Below are positions 53,224-63,978 of a stretch of 64,000 nt of DNA, piece by piece. A program made the position numbers and the translations under genes. Within the stretch, counting starts at the first letter, position 1, and every line of letters starts with the position of its first letter. Source of the stretch: an uncultured Prevotella sp. Its GTDB lineage: Bacteria > Bacteroidota > Bacteroidia > Bacteroidales > Bacteroidaceae. The stretch spans positions 24,044-88,043 of the forward strand of contig ONHQ01000006.1 of the NCBI GenBank assembly GCA_900317685.1, given 5' to 3'. Under the pieces are notes generated by a model. The model was not told where the DNA came from and made no database searches. It was given only the letters and a program-made list of their open reading frames with translations.

Positions 53224-54570
53224 TTAGTTCTTAATCTTGCAGTTCTCGCAATTGCCGAGCTCACCACGGAAGCGCTTCTCCACCAGCAGATGGAGACGGT
53301 CGCGCAAAGGTTCGAGCTTGATCTGGTCAATCACTTCACCAACAAAAGCGAACTCCAAGAGCAACTTCGCCTCATGCTCGTCGATACCGCGCTGCTGCAT
53401 GTAGAAGAGTGCTGCGTCGTTGAGCTGACCAACGGTAGAGCCGTGGGCACACTTCACATCGTCGGCATAGATCTCCAGCATCGGCTGTGTGTACATCCGG
53501 GCCGTCTTTGTCATCACGAGGTTTTGGTTGGTCTCCTGCGATGTCGTCTTCTGACTGCCGTGCCGCACGAGCACTTTTCCCGCAAAGGCACCGACGGCCT
53601 TACCGTCGAGTACATACTTATAGAGTTCATGAGAATCGCAGTGTCCTACCTGATGGTCGATGAGTGTGTTGTTGTCGACATGCTCACTATGATCAGCAAT
53701 GACACAACCATTGCACCAGCACTCAGAGCCCTCGCCCTTGAAGACCAGGTCGAGCTTGTTGCGTGTCACGCCATTGCGCAGTGTGATGACATTATGGTTG
53801 AAACGGCTGTTGGCCTGCTGCTCGACGTAGACATTGGACACGCGTGTGTTCTTCTCATGGGTTTCTTCCAGACAGTAAAGGTCGAGACCGGCATTGTCGC
53901 CGACATAAGCTTCGATGACCTGCGTGCCGAGGAAGTGACGGTCGTCGGCAGAGTCATCGCAGAAAAGAAACTTAGCCTCACTGCCTTCGTCCATAACGAT
54001 GAGCACACGGCGGTTGACCATCAGATCCACATCAGAGCGCAGGATGTTCACCACCTGTATGGCACGGTCCACTTTGACGTTCTTCGGCACATAGACAAAG
54101 AGTCCGTCCTGTGCCAGCATCGTGTTCAGCGCCGTCACCGCGTCCTCTTCGGTCTTGGCAATCTTACCATAGTACTTCGCTACCAAGTCGGGATGGTTGT
54201 GTGCTGCGTCGCAAAGACTCTCCAAGATGACGCCCTCGGGCAATTGTGCCTTCGGCAGCGCTTTCTTGTAGAACTGGTCATTGACGACAAAATAGAGAGA
54301 AGTGCTGAGGTTGGGCACATCGCAATGGAAGACATCATAAGGGTTGACCGGGATGTCGATGCGGTTGATGTTCAGTCCATAGTCGGGCGCAAAGAGCTCC
54401 TGCATGTCGGTGTACTTATAGCGCTCGACCTTGCGCGAAGGGAAGCCCTGCCGCTTGAAGTCCTCATAAGCCTTGTCGCGCAATGCGTTGAGCGCAGGTG
54501 CGCTGTGCTCAGCAATCATTTGCCGGGTCTGGCTGTAGAGGTCGATATATTGTTGTTCTGCTTGAGTCAT
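53224..54570 (-). CDS. sufD: Fe-S assembly scaffold protein SufD
   Basis: 448-residue right-handed beta-helix protein homologous to SufB; the C-terminal region with SRFNHNVI, CNGCVIADHSEHVDNNT and HGSTVGQLNDAALFYMQQRGI is characteristic. Forms the SufBC2D complex with its neighbours. 12 bases separate it from sufC. Ends in a Cys pair (NCENCK). Confidence 0.94.
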   Translation of the reverse strand: MTQAEQQYIDLYSQTRQMIAEHSAPALNALRDKAYEDFKRQGFPSRKVERYKYTDMQELFAPDYGLNINRIDIPVNPYDVFHCDVPNLSTSLYFVVNDQFYKKALPKAQLPEGVILESLCDAAHNHPDLVAKYYGKIAKTEEDAVTALNTMLAQDGLFVYVPKNVKVDRAIQVVNILRSDVDLMVNRRVLIVMDEGSEAKFLFCDDSADDRHFLGTQVIEAYVGDNAGLDLYCLEETHEKNTRVSNVYVEQQANSRFNHNVITLRNGVTRNKLDLVFKGEGSECWCNGCVIADHSEHVDNNTLIDHQVGHCDSHELYKYVLDGKAVGAFAGKVLVRHGSQKTTSQETNQNLVMTKTARMYTQPMLEIYADDVKCAHGSTVGQLNDAALFYMQQRGIDEHEAKLLLEFAFVGEVIDQIKLEPLRDRLHLLVEKRFRGELGNCENCKIKN

Positions 54571-54582
54571 ACGCCTGCCTCC

Positions 54583-55347
<765 letters not shown>

Positions 55348-55371
55348 TGTTCTAATCTATTCTATGTTTGT

Positions 55372-56829
55372 TTATCCTACGGTTCCCTCCAAAGAAACCG
55401 AGAGTAGTTTCTGTGCCTCCACGGCAAACTCCATAGGCAACTTGTTGAGCACTTCCTTGGCATAGCCGTTGACGATGAGTCCGACAGCGTCCTCAGTGGG
55501 AATACCACGCTGATTGCAATAGAAGAGCTGGTCCTCGGAGATCTTAGAGGTCGTCGCCTCATGCTCCACGACAGCCGTGTCGTTGTGGATGTCCATGTAG
55601 GGGAAGGTGTGAGCACCACAGTCAGAGCCTAACAGCAAAGAGTCGCAGGAGCTGTAGTTGCGGGCGTTGTCTGCTCCCGGTGCCACACGCACGAGACCAC
55701 GATAGGAGTTTTGGCTGTGTCCGGCAGAGATACCCTTGGAGATGATCGTGCTCTTGGTGTTCTTGCCAATATGGATCATCTTTGTACCCGTATCGGCCTC
55801 CTGATAGTTGTTGGTCACGGCCACACTATAGAACTCAGCCTGAGAATTGTCGCCACGCAGGACGCAAGACGGATATTTCCACGTGACGGCGGAACCCGTC
55901 TCAACCTGTGTCCAGCTGAGCTTAGAGTTGACACCACGGCAGTCGCCGCGCTTGGTGACGAGGTTGAGCACACCACCTTTACCATGCTCATCGCCGGGAT
56001 ACCAGTTCTGCACAGTCGAGTACTTCACCTCTGCATTGTTCATCACCACGATCTCCACGACAGCCGCGTGGAGCTGGTTCTCGTCGCGCATCGGAGCCGT
56101 ACAGCCTTCGAGATAGCTCACATAAGCATCGTCGTCGGCAATGATCAGCGTACGCTCAAACTGTCCGGTGTTGCGGGCGTTGATACGGAAGTAGCTGCTC
56201 AGCTCCATCGGGCAGCGCACGCCCTTGGGGATATAGACAAAGCTACCGTCTGAGAACACGGCCGAGTTGAGTGCCGACGTGAAGTTGTCACGATAGGGCA
56301 CCACACTGCCGAGATACTGACGCACGAGATCGGGATGCTGCTTGACGGCCTCGCCAATACTGGAGAAGATGATACCCTTCTCTGCAAGCTGTTTCTTGAA
56401 GGTTGTCTTCACCGACACAGAGTCCATGACAGCGTCGACAGCCGTACCGCTCAGCGCGAGCCGTTCCTCCAAGGGGATACCGAGCTTGTCGAAAGTCTTC
56501 TCCAGCTCCGGATCTATCTCCTTGTTCTTCGGCTTCTTGGCCAGTGGGTCGGCATAGTACGAGATAGCCTGGAAGTCGATGTGCGGCACATGCACGTGGC
56601 CCCATGTGGGCACGGGCAGCGTGAGCCAATAGCGGTAAGCCTTCAATCGGAAGTCGAGAAGCCAGTCAGGCTCACCTTTCTTCTGCGAGATCAGACGTAC
56701 CACATCCTCGTTAAGTCCCTTGGGGATGATGTCTGTATGAACATCCGTGGTGAAGCCGTACTCGTACTTCTGCTCCGCCACTTCCCTGACGAACTTATTC
56801 TTTTCTTTATCGTTGATTTGTATTTCCAT
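55372..56829 (-). CDS. sufB: Fe-S assembly scaffold protein SufB
   Basis: 485-residue beta-helix scaffold on which clusters form. Conserved blocks [37 protein letters not shown] and [18 protein letters not shown] carry Cys residues of the sulfur-transfer path and cluster site. First gene of sufBCD-sufS; its upstream gap of 249 bases contains the infB terminator and an AT-rich repeat. No clear -7 box was found for it. Confidence 0.96.
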   Translation of the reverse strand: MEIQINDKEKNKFVREVAEQKYEYGFTTDVHTDIIPKGLNEDVVRLISQKKGEPDWLLDFRLKAYRYWLTLPVPTWGHVHVPHIDFQAISYYADPLAKKPKNKEIDPELEKTFDKLGIPLEERLALSGTAVDAVMDSVSVKTTFKKQLAEKGIIFSSIGEAVKQHPDLVRQYLGSVVPYRDNFTSALNSAVFSDGSFVYIPKGVRCPMELSSYFRINARNTGQFERTLIIADDDAYVSYLEGCTAPMRDENQLHAAVVEIVVMNNAEVKYSTVQNWYPGDEHGKGGVLNLVTKRGDCRGVNSKLSWTQVETGSAVTWKYPSCVLRGDNSQAEFYSVAVTNNYQEADTGTKMIHIGKNTKSTIISKGISAGHSQNSYRGLVRVAPGADNARNYSSCDSLLLGSDCGAHTFPYMDIHNDTAVVEHEATTSKISEDQLFYCNQRGIPTEDAVGLIVNGYAKEVLNKLPMEFAVEAQKLLSVSLEGTVG

Positions 56830-56975
56830 AAAATGATAATATATAGAGATTGGAAATATGACACCATTGTCGTCAACTTCTCAGCGACAAACAACGTGCC
56901 ACATGGCTTGGGACAAGTCGAAGCGGTCACAAATGTGGTGGTTTGTCACGCTTCCATCCTTGTCGGCATATATTG

Positions 56976-57014
56976 AAAAAGCAGGGGCGCAACAGATCAG
57001 ACCTATTGCGCCCC
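56976..57014 (-). terminator. Intrinsic terminator of infB
   Basis: TTGCGCCCC (57006-57014) and GGGGCGCAA (56984-56992) form a perfect 9-pair stem around a 13-base loop; on the minus strand TTTTT follows at 56980-56976. Confidence 0.8.
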
Positions 57015-57033
57015 TACCCTATATCATGTTCGA

Positions 57034-57057
57034 TACACCTTATTATATATATAGGTG
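57034..57057 (-). repeat. Second exact copy of the 22-base AT-rich element
   Basis: Bases 57034-57055 are the exact reverse complement of 17087-17108. With flanking bases CACCT (57036-57040) and AGGTG (57053-57057) form short inverted ends around an AT core. It lies between infB and its terminator. Confidence 0.65.
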
Positions 57058-57078
57058 CAGCGCACCTCAAGCTGTCGT

Positions 57079-59994
57079 TTAGAGCTTCTGCTCTACCTCC
57101 ACCTCGGTGAAGGTCTCAAGCTGGTCACCCACCTGAATGTCGTTGTAGTTGACGAGCGAGATACCGCACTCCAGTCCGGCGGCAACCTCCTTGGCGTCAT
57201 CCTTGTAACGTTTCAAGGCGGCGATAGGCGCTGTGTGTACGACGATACCGTCGCGAACCACACGGGCCTTGTCTTTGTTGTGGACCTTTCCCTCTGTGAC
57301 AAGACCACCGGCAATAGTTCCCACCTTGGAAATCTTGAAGACCTGCTTGACCTCTACCTGACCGGTGACAATCTCTTTCTTCACCTTGTCAAGCATACCG
57401 ACCATAGCGGCCTTCACGTCGTCGATGGCGTCGTAGATGACTGAGTAGGTGTTGATCTCCACACCGTCGTTGTCGGCGAGCTTACGGGCAGCTGCCGAAG
57501 GACGTACCTGGAAACCTACGATGATGGCATCGGAAGCATCGGCCAGCGTGACATCGTTCTCCGAGATCTGACCCACGGCCTTGTAGATGACCTTGACCTG
57601 AACCTTCTCGGTAGAAAGCTTGATGAACGAGTCGCTCAAAGCCTCCACCGAACCATCGGTATCACCCTTGACGATGATGTTCATCTCGTGGAACTCACCA
57701 CGTGCGATACGATGCGAGATGTCGCTCAGCGTCAGACGGGTCTGTGTACGCAGGCTCTGCTCACGCTGGAGCTGCTCACGCTTGTTGGCGATGTCGCGAA
57801 CCTCCTGCTCTGTGTCAAGCACATGGAACTGGTCGCCGGCTGTCGGCGCGCCATTCAAGCCGAGCACGATAGCGGGCTCGGCAGGCTTCACATCGTCGAT
57901 GCGCTGGTTACGCTCATTGAACATAGCCTTGACACGGCCCCAGCTGGTACCGGCGATGACATAGTCACCGACATGGAGCGTACCGTTGCTGACTAGTACT
58001 GTGGACACATAGCCACGGCCCTTGTCGAGAGAGCTCTCGATGACCGTACCCGTAGCCTTGCGGTTAGGATTGGCCTTCAGATCAAGCATATCGGCCTCAA
58101 GAAGCACCTTGTCCATCAAGTCATCGACACCGATGCCCTTCTTGGCACTGATCTCCTGGCACTGGTACTTACCGCCCCACTCCTCAACGAGGAGGTTCAT
58201 CTGTGCCAAGTCCTCACGTATCTTGTCGGGATTGGCTCCCGGCTTATCAATCTTATTGATGGCAAACACCATCGGCACACCGGCAGCCTGACAGTGGGCG
58301 ATGGCCTCCTTGGTAGTAGGCATCACGCTGTCGTCGGCAGCAATGATGATGATGGCGATATCCGTCACCTGCGCACCACGGGCACGCATGGCGGTGAAGG
58401 CTTCGTGACCCGGCGTGTCGAGGAACGTCACCTTGCGGCCGTTCTTCAGTGTGACACTATAAGCACCAATGTGCTGGGTGATGCCACCAGCCTCACCGGC
58501 GATGACGTTGGTATTGCGAATATGGTCGAGCAACGATGTCTTACCATGGTCGACATGACCCATGACCGTCACGATCGGCGCGCGCGGCACGAGTTCGCTC
58601 TCGTCGTCCTGCTCCTCGCTGACAGCCTCCTGTACCTCAGCACTGACATACTCGGTCTTGAAACCGAACTCGTCAGCCACCAGGTTGATGGTCTCTGCAT
58701 CGAGGCGCTGGTTGATAGAAGCCATCACACCGATACTCATCAGTGTGGAGATGACCTGGTTGACACCTACGTTCATCATCGTGGCAAGTTCAGAGACGGT
58801 AACAAACTCCGTCAGTTTCAGCGTCTTGCTTTCCTTCTTCTCGGCACGTGCCTCCTGGTTGAGTTTCTCCTGCACAGCCTCGCGCTTCTCCTTACGATAC
58901 TTAGCGCCCTTCTTGGTCTGGCTCTGCTTACTCGTCAAGCGGGCAAGCGTCTCCTTGACCTGACGTGCTACATCCTCCTCGGTAACCTCTGCGGGCTTCT
59001 GTCCGCCACGCTTGCGGTTCTTCTTTTTCTTGCCTTGGCCATTACCTTGCTGGTTGGCAGCAGCATTGATGTCGACGCGGTCCTTGTTGATGCGCTGACG
59101 CTTCTTGTGGTCGTTGTTGTTGCCACCGTTGCCACCGTTCTGCTTGGCCTCGCGCTCACGACGGCGCTCTTCCTTGGATTTCTTCTTCGGACGTGTGCTC
59201 TGGTTGATCGAGTCGAGGTCGATCTTACCGAGTACGTTGACTTTCGGCGTGCTGAGAATCTTCTTCTCGCTGGAGAGCTGGAACACCTTGCTGTCCTGCT
59301 TGGGTTCCACGACCTCAGCCACCTTCACGGCAGCAATCTTTGGTGCGGCAGGTTTCTGAGCGGGTTTCTGCTCGCTCTTCTGTGCTGCGGGCTTCACCGT
59401 TTCCTGCTTCTGCTGAGCGTTGGCGGCTTTGTCCACATGGCTCTCAGCCTTGGGCTCCTGCTTGGCAGGCTCAACCTTGGCCTGCTCAGGCTTAAGATTC
59501 TGAGACTGCGGTTTGGCAGCAGCGTTGTCAGCAGACTGCACACGTGCCGGTTGCTGCTCGGCTTTCTGCTGAGCAGGAGCAGGCTGAGGATGACTGACGG
59601 CAGCAGTCGTCGGCTCTGCTTTCTTGGGTTGGGAAGCATCAGACTTGATGACCACCGGTTTCTTGCCTACCTTGCTGAGGTCAATCTTGCCCAGCGGTTT
59701 GTAGGTCTGATGACCTGTGCCCTCCAGCACACTGCTGCCAGTGCGCGTCTCTATTGGCTTAGCGGTCTGTGGACGCTTCTTGTCCTTCTTCTTACCAAAG
59801 AGCTTCTCGGCGTCGGTACGCAGGGCGGCATCTTGCTTGAAAGCCTCAACGAGCGCAGCGTGCTGACGCTCATTGAGCTTGTAGCTAAGATCCGCTTTGA
59901 CCTCGCCCAATTCGCTCTTCTTTTGCAGGAATTCAACTGCCGTTTGCATTCCTATGTTTAATTCTCGTAATGCTTGGTTTAATCTGATGCTCAT
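57079..59994 (-). CDS. infB: Translation initiation factor IF-2
   Basis: GTPase placing fMet-tRNA on the 30S subunit. 971 residues: an N-terminal helical start ([15 protein letters not shown]), a long low-complexity region rich in Lys, Ala, Gln and Pro (about 80-400), then the G domain with GHVDHGKT (G1), DTPGHEAF (G3) and NKIDKPG (G4), and domains II-IV to the C-terminus. Larger than E. coli IF-2 mainly in the linker, as usual in Bacteroidetes. Third gene of rimP-nusA-infB, 70 bases after nusA. Confidence 0.97.
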   Translation of the reverse strand: MSIRLNQALRELNIGMQTAVEFLQKKSELGEVKADLSYKLNERQHAALVEAFKQDAALRTDAEKLFGKKKDKKRPQTAKPIETRTGSSVLEGTGHQTYKPLGKIDLSKVGKKPVVIKSDASQPKKAEPTTAAVSHPQPAPAQQKAEQQPARVQSADNAAAKPQSQNLKPEQAKVEPAKQEPKAESHVDKAANAQQKQETVKPAAQKSEQKPAQKPAAPKIAAVKVAEVVEPKQDSKVFQLSSEKKILSTPKVNVLGKIDLDSINQSTRPKKKSKEERRREREAKQNGGNGGNNNDHKKRQRINKDRVDINAAANQQGNGQGKKKKNRKRGGQKPAEVTEEDVARQVKETLARLTSKQSQTKKGAKYRKEKREAVQEKLNQEARAEKKESKTLKLTEFVTVSELATMMNVGVNQVISTLMSIGVMASINQRLDAETINLVADEFGFKTEYVSAEVQEAVSEEQDDESELVPRAPIVTVMGHVDHGKTSLLDHIRNTNVIAGEAGGITQHIGAYSVTLKNGRKVTFLDTPGHEAFTAMRARGAQVTDIAIIIIAADDSVMPTTKEAIAHCQAAGVPMVFAINKIDKPGANPDKIREDLAQMNLLVEEWGGKYQCQEISAKKGIGVDDLMDKVLLEADMLDLKANPNRKATGTVIESSLDKGRGYVSTVLVSNGTLHVGDYVIAGTSWGRVKAMFNERNQRIDDVKPAEPAIVLGLNGAPTAGDQFHVLDTEQEVRDIANKREQLQREQSLRTQTRLTLSDISHRIARGEFHEMNIIVKGDTDGSVEALSDSFIKLSTEKVQVKVIYKAVGQISENDVTLADASDAIIVGFQVRPSAAARKLADNDGVEINTYSVIYDAIDDVKAAMVGMLDKVKKEIVTGQVEVKQVFKISKVGTIAGGLVTEGKVHNKDKARVVRDGIVVHTAPIAALKRYKDDAKEVAAGLECGISLVNYNDIQVGDQLETFTEVEVEQKL

Positions 59995-60064
59995 ATACCC
60001 TGATATGTTCTACTTTCGTTTAAATTAATAAATGTGTGATGTGTGCGCCGTGCGGAGTTGTCTG

Positions 60065-61339
60065 TTAGTTCTCAAACTCCTTGCGCAGCACTTCGAGCAC
60101 ATGGTCGACGGTCTCTTCCTCCAGATCGGCCTTCTCCACCAGCATCTCGCGGGGAGCATTGAGGACTGCCTTGGCGGTCTCGAGTCCGATGCCCTTGATG
60201 GAATCGATGATCCACTGGTCGATTTCGTCGCTGAACTGATCGAGATAGACATCATCCTCCTCTGAATTCTGCTCACCGTCCTTGACCACACGGTACACGT
60301 CGATGGTGTATTCTGTCAGCATGGAAGCCAACTTGATGTTCAGACCACCACGGCCGATGGCCAGGCTGACCTGATCAGGCTGGAGATAGACGTCGGCTTT
60401 CTTGTTCTCTTCGTCGATAGTGATGCTCGTCACGGTAGCAGGACTCAACGCACGCTGGATAAACAGCTTGGTGTTGGCCGTCCAGTTGATCACGTCGATG
60501 TTCTCGTTGTTAAGCTCGTGCACGATACCGTGGACACGGCTACCGCGCACACCGACGCAGGCGCCCACCGGATCGATACGGTCGTCATAGCTCTCGACAG
60601 CCACCTTGGCACGCTCACCGGGCATGCGCGCAATCTTCTTGATGGCAATCAGACCGTCGGCAATCTCGGGAACTTCCTGCTCCAACAAACGCTGCAGGAA
60701 GGTGGGACTGGTACGGGAGAGGATGATCTTCGGGTTGTTGTTCTCGTTATCGACGCGCTCGATGACGGCACGTACGGTCTCGCCCTTGCGATACATGTCG
60801 CCGGGGATCTGCTCGCTCTTGGGCAGGATGAGCTCGTTGTTGTCGTCGTCGACGAGGAGCACCTCGCGCTTCCACACCTGATAGACCTCAGCGGCCATGA
60901 CCTGACCGACCTTGTCCTTGTATTTATTGTAAAGCTGATCGTGCTCCAGCTCCAGCACCTTGCTGGCCAGCGTCTGACGCAGCGTGAGGATGGCACGGCG
61001 ACCAAACTTAGCGAAGTCGACCGACTCAGACACTTCCTCACCCACCTCGTAGTCGGGCTCTATCTTGCGTGCGTCGGTGAGGCTGATCTCCTTGTTTTCG
61101 TCAGCCACCTCGCCGTCAGCGACAACCACACGGTTGCGGTAAATCTCGAAGTCACCCTTGTCGGGGTTGACGATGACATCAAAGTTCTCGTCACTGCCGT
61201 AGATCTTAGCCAGCACGTTGCGGAAGCTTTCCTCCAGCACGCTCACGAGCGTGGTGCGGTCGATGTTCTTGGTATCCTTAAACTCCCGGAAGGAGTCGAT
61301 CATCGACACTTGCTCGTCGTCTTTCTTTTTTGCTACCAT
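60065..61339 (-). CDS. nusA: Transcription termination/antitermination factor NusA
   Basis: 424 residues: N-terminal RNA-polymerase-binding domain, S1 domain (about 135-200, VGQVMAAEVYQVWKREVLL), two KH domains with VGVRGSRVHGIVHELNNENID and AIGRGGLNIKLAS, and a short C-terminal acidic tail. Modulates pausing, termination and rRNA antitermination. Starts at the ATG at 61339; a second Met at residue 13 is also possible. Confidence 0.96.
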   Translation of the reverse strand: MVAKKKDDEQVSMIDSFREFKDTKNIDRTTLVSVLEESFRNVLAKIYGSDENFDVIVNPDKGDFEIYRNRVVVADGEVADENKEISLTDARKIEPDYEVGEEVSESVDFAKFGRRAILTLRQTLASKVLELEHDQLYNKYKDKVGQVMAAEVYQVWKREVLLVDDDNNELILPKSEQIPGDMYRKGETVRAVIERVDNENNNPKIILSRTSPTFLQRLLEQEVPEIADGLIAIKKIARMPGERAKVAVESYDDRIDPVGACVGVRGSRVHGIVHELNNENIDVINWTANTKLFIQRALSPATVTSITIDEENKKADVYLQPDQVSLAIGRGGLNIKLASMLTEYTIDVYRVVKDGEQNSEEDDVYLDQFSDEIDQWIIDSIKGIGLETAKAVLNAPREMLVEKADLEEETVDHVLEVLRKEFEN

Positions 61340-61411
61340 ATATCTTTTTCTTTATTGTTTTCTCGTTGCAAAAATCTGCACCGAGGCCTGAGTCACACTC
61401 AGGCCTGGGGC

Positions 61412-61879
61412 TTATTTGAAGTTGATGAGGTATTTGGTATATTTCACCTCATCCATGTTGAAGTTGTGGTCCACGTCCATCTTCACGGGGCGTTTCTTAC
61501 CTTCTACTTTCACCTTTTCGTTGACAGTGACCACAAAGTTTCGTCCGTCGACACTCTTGAGGATGCCGCGCACCTTTTGTCCGTCAGCCTGGAGCACTTC
61601 CACGGGCTCGCCCACAAAGTTGTGGTACTGCTGTTCCACCTTGAAAGGTTGTCCGAGTCCTGCCGATCCCACTTCGAGTTCATAGTCCTCGTCGTCGCGG
61701 CTGAGATGGTCCTCGATATACTGGCTCAGCTTTGCGCAGTCTTCGATCCACACGCCGTCGGCATGGTCAATTTCAACAGTAATCTTGTCATCGGGCGTAA
61801 CATTGACATCCACCAAGAAGTAGTCTTTGTCCTCCAGCCACTCATTCACTAATTGTTTTACGACGTTCTTGTCTATCAT
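61412..61879 (-). CDS. rimP: Ribosome maturation factor RimP
   Basis: 155-residue protein needed for 30S maturation. N-terminal alpha-beta domain with LEDKDYFLVDVNVTPDDKITVEID and DCAKLSQYIEDHL, the VGSAGLGQPFKVEQQY signature, and a C-terminal SH3-like domain. First gene of rimP-nusA-infB; a hairpin with T-run lies in its leader. Confidence 0.95.
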   Translation of the reverse strand: MIDKNVVKQLVNEWLEDKDYFLVDVNVTPDDKITVEIDHADGVWIEDCAKLSQYIEDHLSRDDEDYELEVGSAGLGQPFKVEQQYHNFVGEPVEVLQADGQKVRGILKSVDGRNFVVTVNEKVKVEGKKRPVKMDVDHNFNMDEVKYTKYLINFK

Positions 61880-61907
61880 ATCATGCAGTTAAAAAACATG
61901 CGTTTAT

Positions 61908-61940
61908 AAAAAAATGAGGAGCTCTCGGGAGCCCCTCATT
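61908..61940 (-). terminator. Terminator-like hairpin in the rimP leader
   Basis: Minus strand: AATGAGG (61940-61934) pairs with CCTCATT (61919-61913), one mismatch, then GCTC/GAGC around a TCGG-complement loop, ending in a run of seven T (61914-61908). It could end the S41 protease transcript, but the only promoter-like box before rimP (61954-61961) lies upstream of it. Confidence 0.7.
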
Positions 61941-61953
61941 CCACTGAACACTG

Positions 61954-61961
61954 CAAAGTTA
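61954..61961 (-). promoter_or_regulatory. -7 box before rimP-nusA-infB
   Basis: Minus strand TAACTTTG. Expected transcription start near 61946, just before the hairpin at 61940-61913. No -33 match. Confidence 0.45.
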
Positions 61962-62064
61962 CTATTTTTTTTCCATATTCCATTCACTCAGCCATACTTT
62001 TTTGCTTTCGCACTGCTAAAATACTGTGTTTTCATGCAAAAAAGCATGAAGCGCAAGGTCTTGG

Positions 62065-63738
62065 TTATTTTTTCTCCTTTTCGCCAACCGTGAGAATCGC
62101 TGCATAGCGCTTGGGATCTTGGAGCAAGGCGTAGGCAGCCTGCACCTGCTTGTCGTAACGCAGCGTGTTGAGGATGGCACCACGCTGATAGTAGTAGGCC
62201 GACACGATGTCGCTGGAGAGCAACTGTTTGATGCCTTCTTTGTTGTAGTCGAGATCCTTGGCGAGGTTGTGCTTGAGTTTTTTCTTCAGCGCCTCGAATT
62301 CGGGCTTTGCGTCGTCGTAGTAGCCCTCAAACTTCGCCACCTTCTCAAGATTGTCGAGAGTCTTCTCGCTCATGGCGTCGTATTTGAAATGGCTGTTGAG
62401 CACGCGCTGCTTAAACTCGTCGTAGTCGGCATCGCTGAGATCGAACGTAGCGGCGGGGCCGATGGTCGGATGCTTGGCAATATAGTCCACCTCATAGCTG
62501 GTGACGAGCTCGTCGGAGTCTTTCACGGCAGCGAGATAATAAGCGAGGTTGGACATGGAGTCTGCCTTCACCTCCACGTCAGGCACGATGCCTCCGCCGT
62601 CCATCACCTTGCGGCCGTGGGCTGTGTAGAAGGTGCGCTTGAGCGAGTCAGCAACGACTTCGGTCGAACCGCCGTTGGCATGTTTATAGGTGATCTTCTG
62701 GATACAGCGACCCGAAGGAATATAATATTTGTTGGTCGTCAGCTTCATCTTGCCGTTGTAAGGCAGATCCATCACGGTCTGAACAAGCCCTTTGCCGTAG
62801 GTCTTCGTACCCATGACCACGGCTCTGTCCATATCCTGTAAGGCACCGCTGGTGATCTCTGAGGCAGACGCACTGTTGCCATTGACGAGCACCACCACGG
62901 GCATGATGGTATCGACTGGCTCCACAGTTGTGAAATAGTCATTGTTCATGCGCTTCACCTTACCGCGATTACTCACCACAAGCTTTCCTTTCGGCACGAA
63001 GCAGTTGACGATGTTCACGGCCTCAGGCTCTGAACCGCCGCCATTGCCGCGCAGGTCGAAGACAAGTGCTTTCATGCCCTGCTTCTTCATATCGATGATG
63101 GCGTTGCGCACGATTTTGCCGCAGCCTTCGGTGAACTGGTTGAGGTTGAGGTATCCGATACCGTCTTGCTGCAAGCCATAATAGGGAACTGCAGGCAACT
63201 GGATAGCGCGGCGCGTGATCTTGAACTTCATCTCCTTACCGGTAGATGGGCGCAGGACCTTCAACAGGAACGTCGTCCCCGCATCACCACGCAGGTGGTC
63301 GCTGACATAGTTGTTGTCGCGCTTGGTCATATCCTCGCCGTCGATGCTGAGGATGACATCACCCTTCTTCAGTCCCACTTCCGCGGCCGGCATGTTCTCA
63401 TAAGGCTCGTCGATACACACACGTCCGAGTTTGAAGTTGTAGCGGATCAGCGAGCCGATACCGGCATACTTGCCCGTGAGCATCATCTTCACGTCCTTGC
63501 TCTTGTCCTCGGGATAGTATTCGGTATAGGGATCCAGCGAGTGGAGCATGGAGTTGATGCCATAGCCCACCACCTCGTCAGCGTCGAGTGTGTCGACATA
63601 CATCATGTCGAGGTTGCGGTAGATGGTGTTGAACACCTCAAGGTTCTTTGCCACCTTGAAGTTGTGGTCAGCGTCGGCCTGTGCCCAACTCATGGTGGCG
63701 AGCAACAGGCAGGCGAGTGTCAGAAACGTCTTTCTCAT
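62065..63738 (-). CDS. C-terminal processing peptidase, S41 family
   Basis: 557 residues: signal peptide (about 1-20, ending SWA-Q), a PDZ domain (about 85-170, around GIGSLIRYNFKLGRVCIDEPYENMPA), and the S41 core with Ser nucleophile near 291 in NSASASE and Lys near 316 in TYGKGLVQ, the 25-residue spacing of Ser/Lys tail-specific proteases. A C-terminal helical region of about 170 residues follows. Periplasmic protease trimming or degrading proteins by their C-termini; substrates unknown. Confidence 0.92.
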   Translation of the reverse strand: MRKTFLTLACLLLATMSWAQADADHNFKVAKNLEVFNTIYRNLDMMYVDTLDADEVVGYGINSMLHSLDPYTEYYPEDKSKDVKMMLTGKYAGIGSLIRYNFKLGRVCIDEPYENMPAAEVGLKKGDVILSIDGEDMTKRDNNYVSDHLRGDAGTTFLLKVLRPSTGKEMKFKITRRAIQLPAVPYYGLQQDGIGYLNLNQFTEGCGKIVRNAIIDMKKQGMKALVFDLRGNGGGSEPEAVNIVNCFVPKGKLVVSNRGKVKRMNNDYFTTVEPVDTIMPVVVLVNGNSASASEITSGALQDMDRAVVMGTKTYGKGLVQTVMDLPYNGKMKLTTNKYYIPSGRCIQKITYKHANGGSTEVVADSLKRTFYTAHGRKVMDGGGIVPDVEVKADSMSNLAYYLAAVKDSDELVTSYEVDYIAKHPTIGPAATFDLSDADYDEFKQRVLNSHFKYDAMSEKTLDNLEKVAKFEGYYDDAKPEFEALKKKLKHNLAKDLDYNKEGIKQLLSSDIVSAYYYQRGAILNTLRYDKQVQAAYALLQDPKRYAAILTVGEKEKK

Positions 63739-63784
63739 ATCTTTCTTTATGTCGTTTTCCGTATATATTAATGTATCGCGGGTG

Positions 63785-63792
63785 CAAAGTTA
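63785..63792 (-). promoter_or_regulatory. -7 box of the S41 peptidase gene
   Basis: Minus strand TAACTTTG, 46 bases before the ATG at 63738. A possible -33 TTG is further away than usual. Confidence 0.45.
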
Positions 63793-63843
63793 CGAAAAAG
63801 AGGCCATAAAATCATCTTTCTCAAAAAAAAGTTGCAAAAACAT

Positions 63844-63874
63844 TTGGTGGTTTCAAAGAATGTCCGTACCTTTG
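63844..63874 (+). promoter_or_regulatory. Promoter of tRNA-Asn
   Basis: TTG at 63844-63846, 20-base spacer and TACCTTTG at 63867-63874; the tRNA starts 31 bases later. Confidence 0.65.
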
Positions 63875-63904
63875 CAACCGCAAATCAGAAATGACGCGCA
63901 CACT

Positions 63905-63978
63905 GCTTCAGTAGCTCAGTTGGTTAGAGCACCTGACTGTTAATCAGGGGGTCGTTGGTTCAAGCCCATCCTGAAGCG
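63905..63978 (+). tRNA. tRNA-Asn (anticodon GTT)
   Basis: 74 bases: acceptor GCTTCAG/CTGAAGC, D stem GCTC/GAGC, anticodon stem CCTGA/TCAGG with loop CTGTTAA (anticodon GTT), T arm GTTGG-TTCAAGC-CCATC with one T-T mismatch, discriminator G. No encoded CCA. Confidence 0.95.

Noticed and set aside
58294-59961. 555-residue open frame antisense to infB
   Set aside because: Leu-rich shadow of the Lys/Ala/Gln-rich IF-2 linker; no start context or domain.
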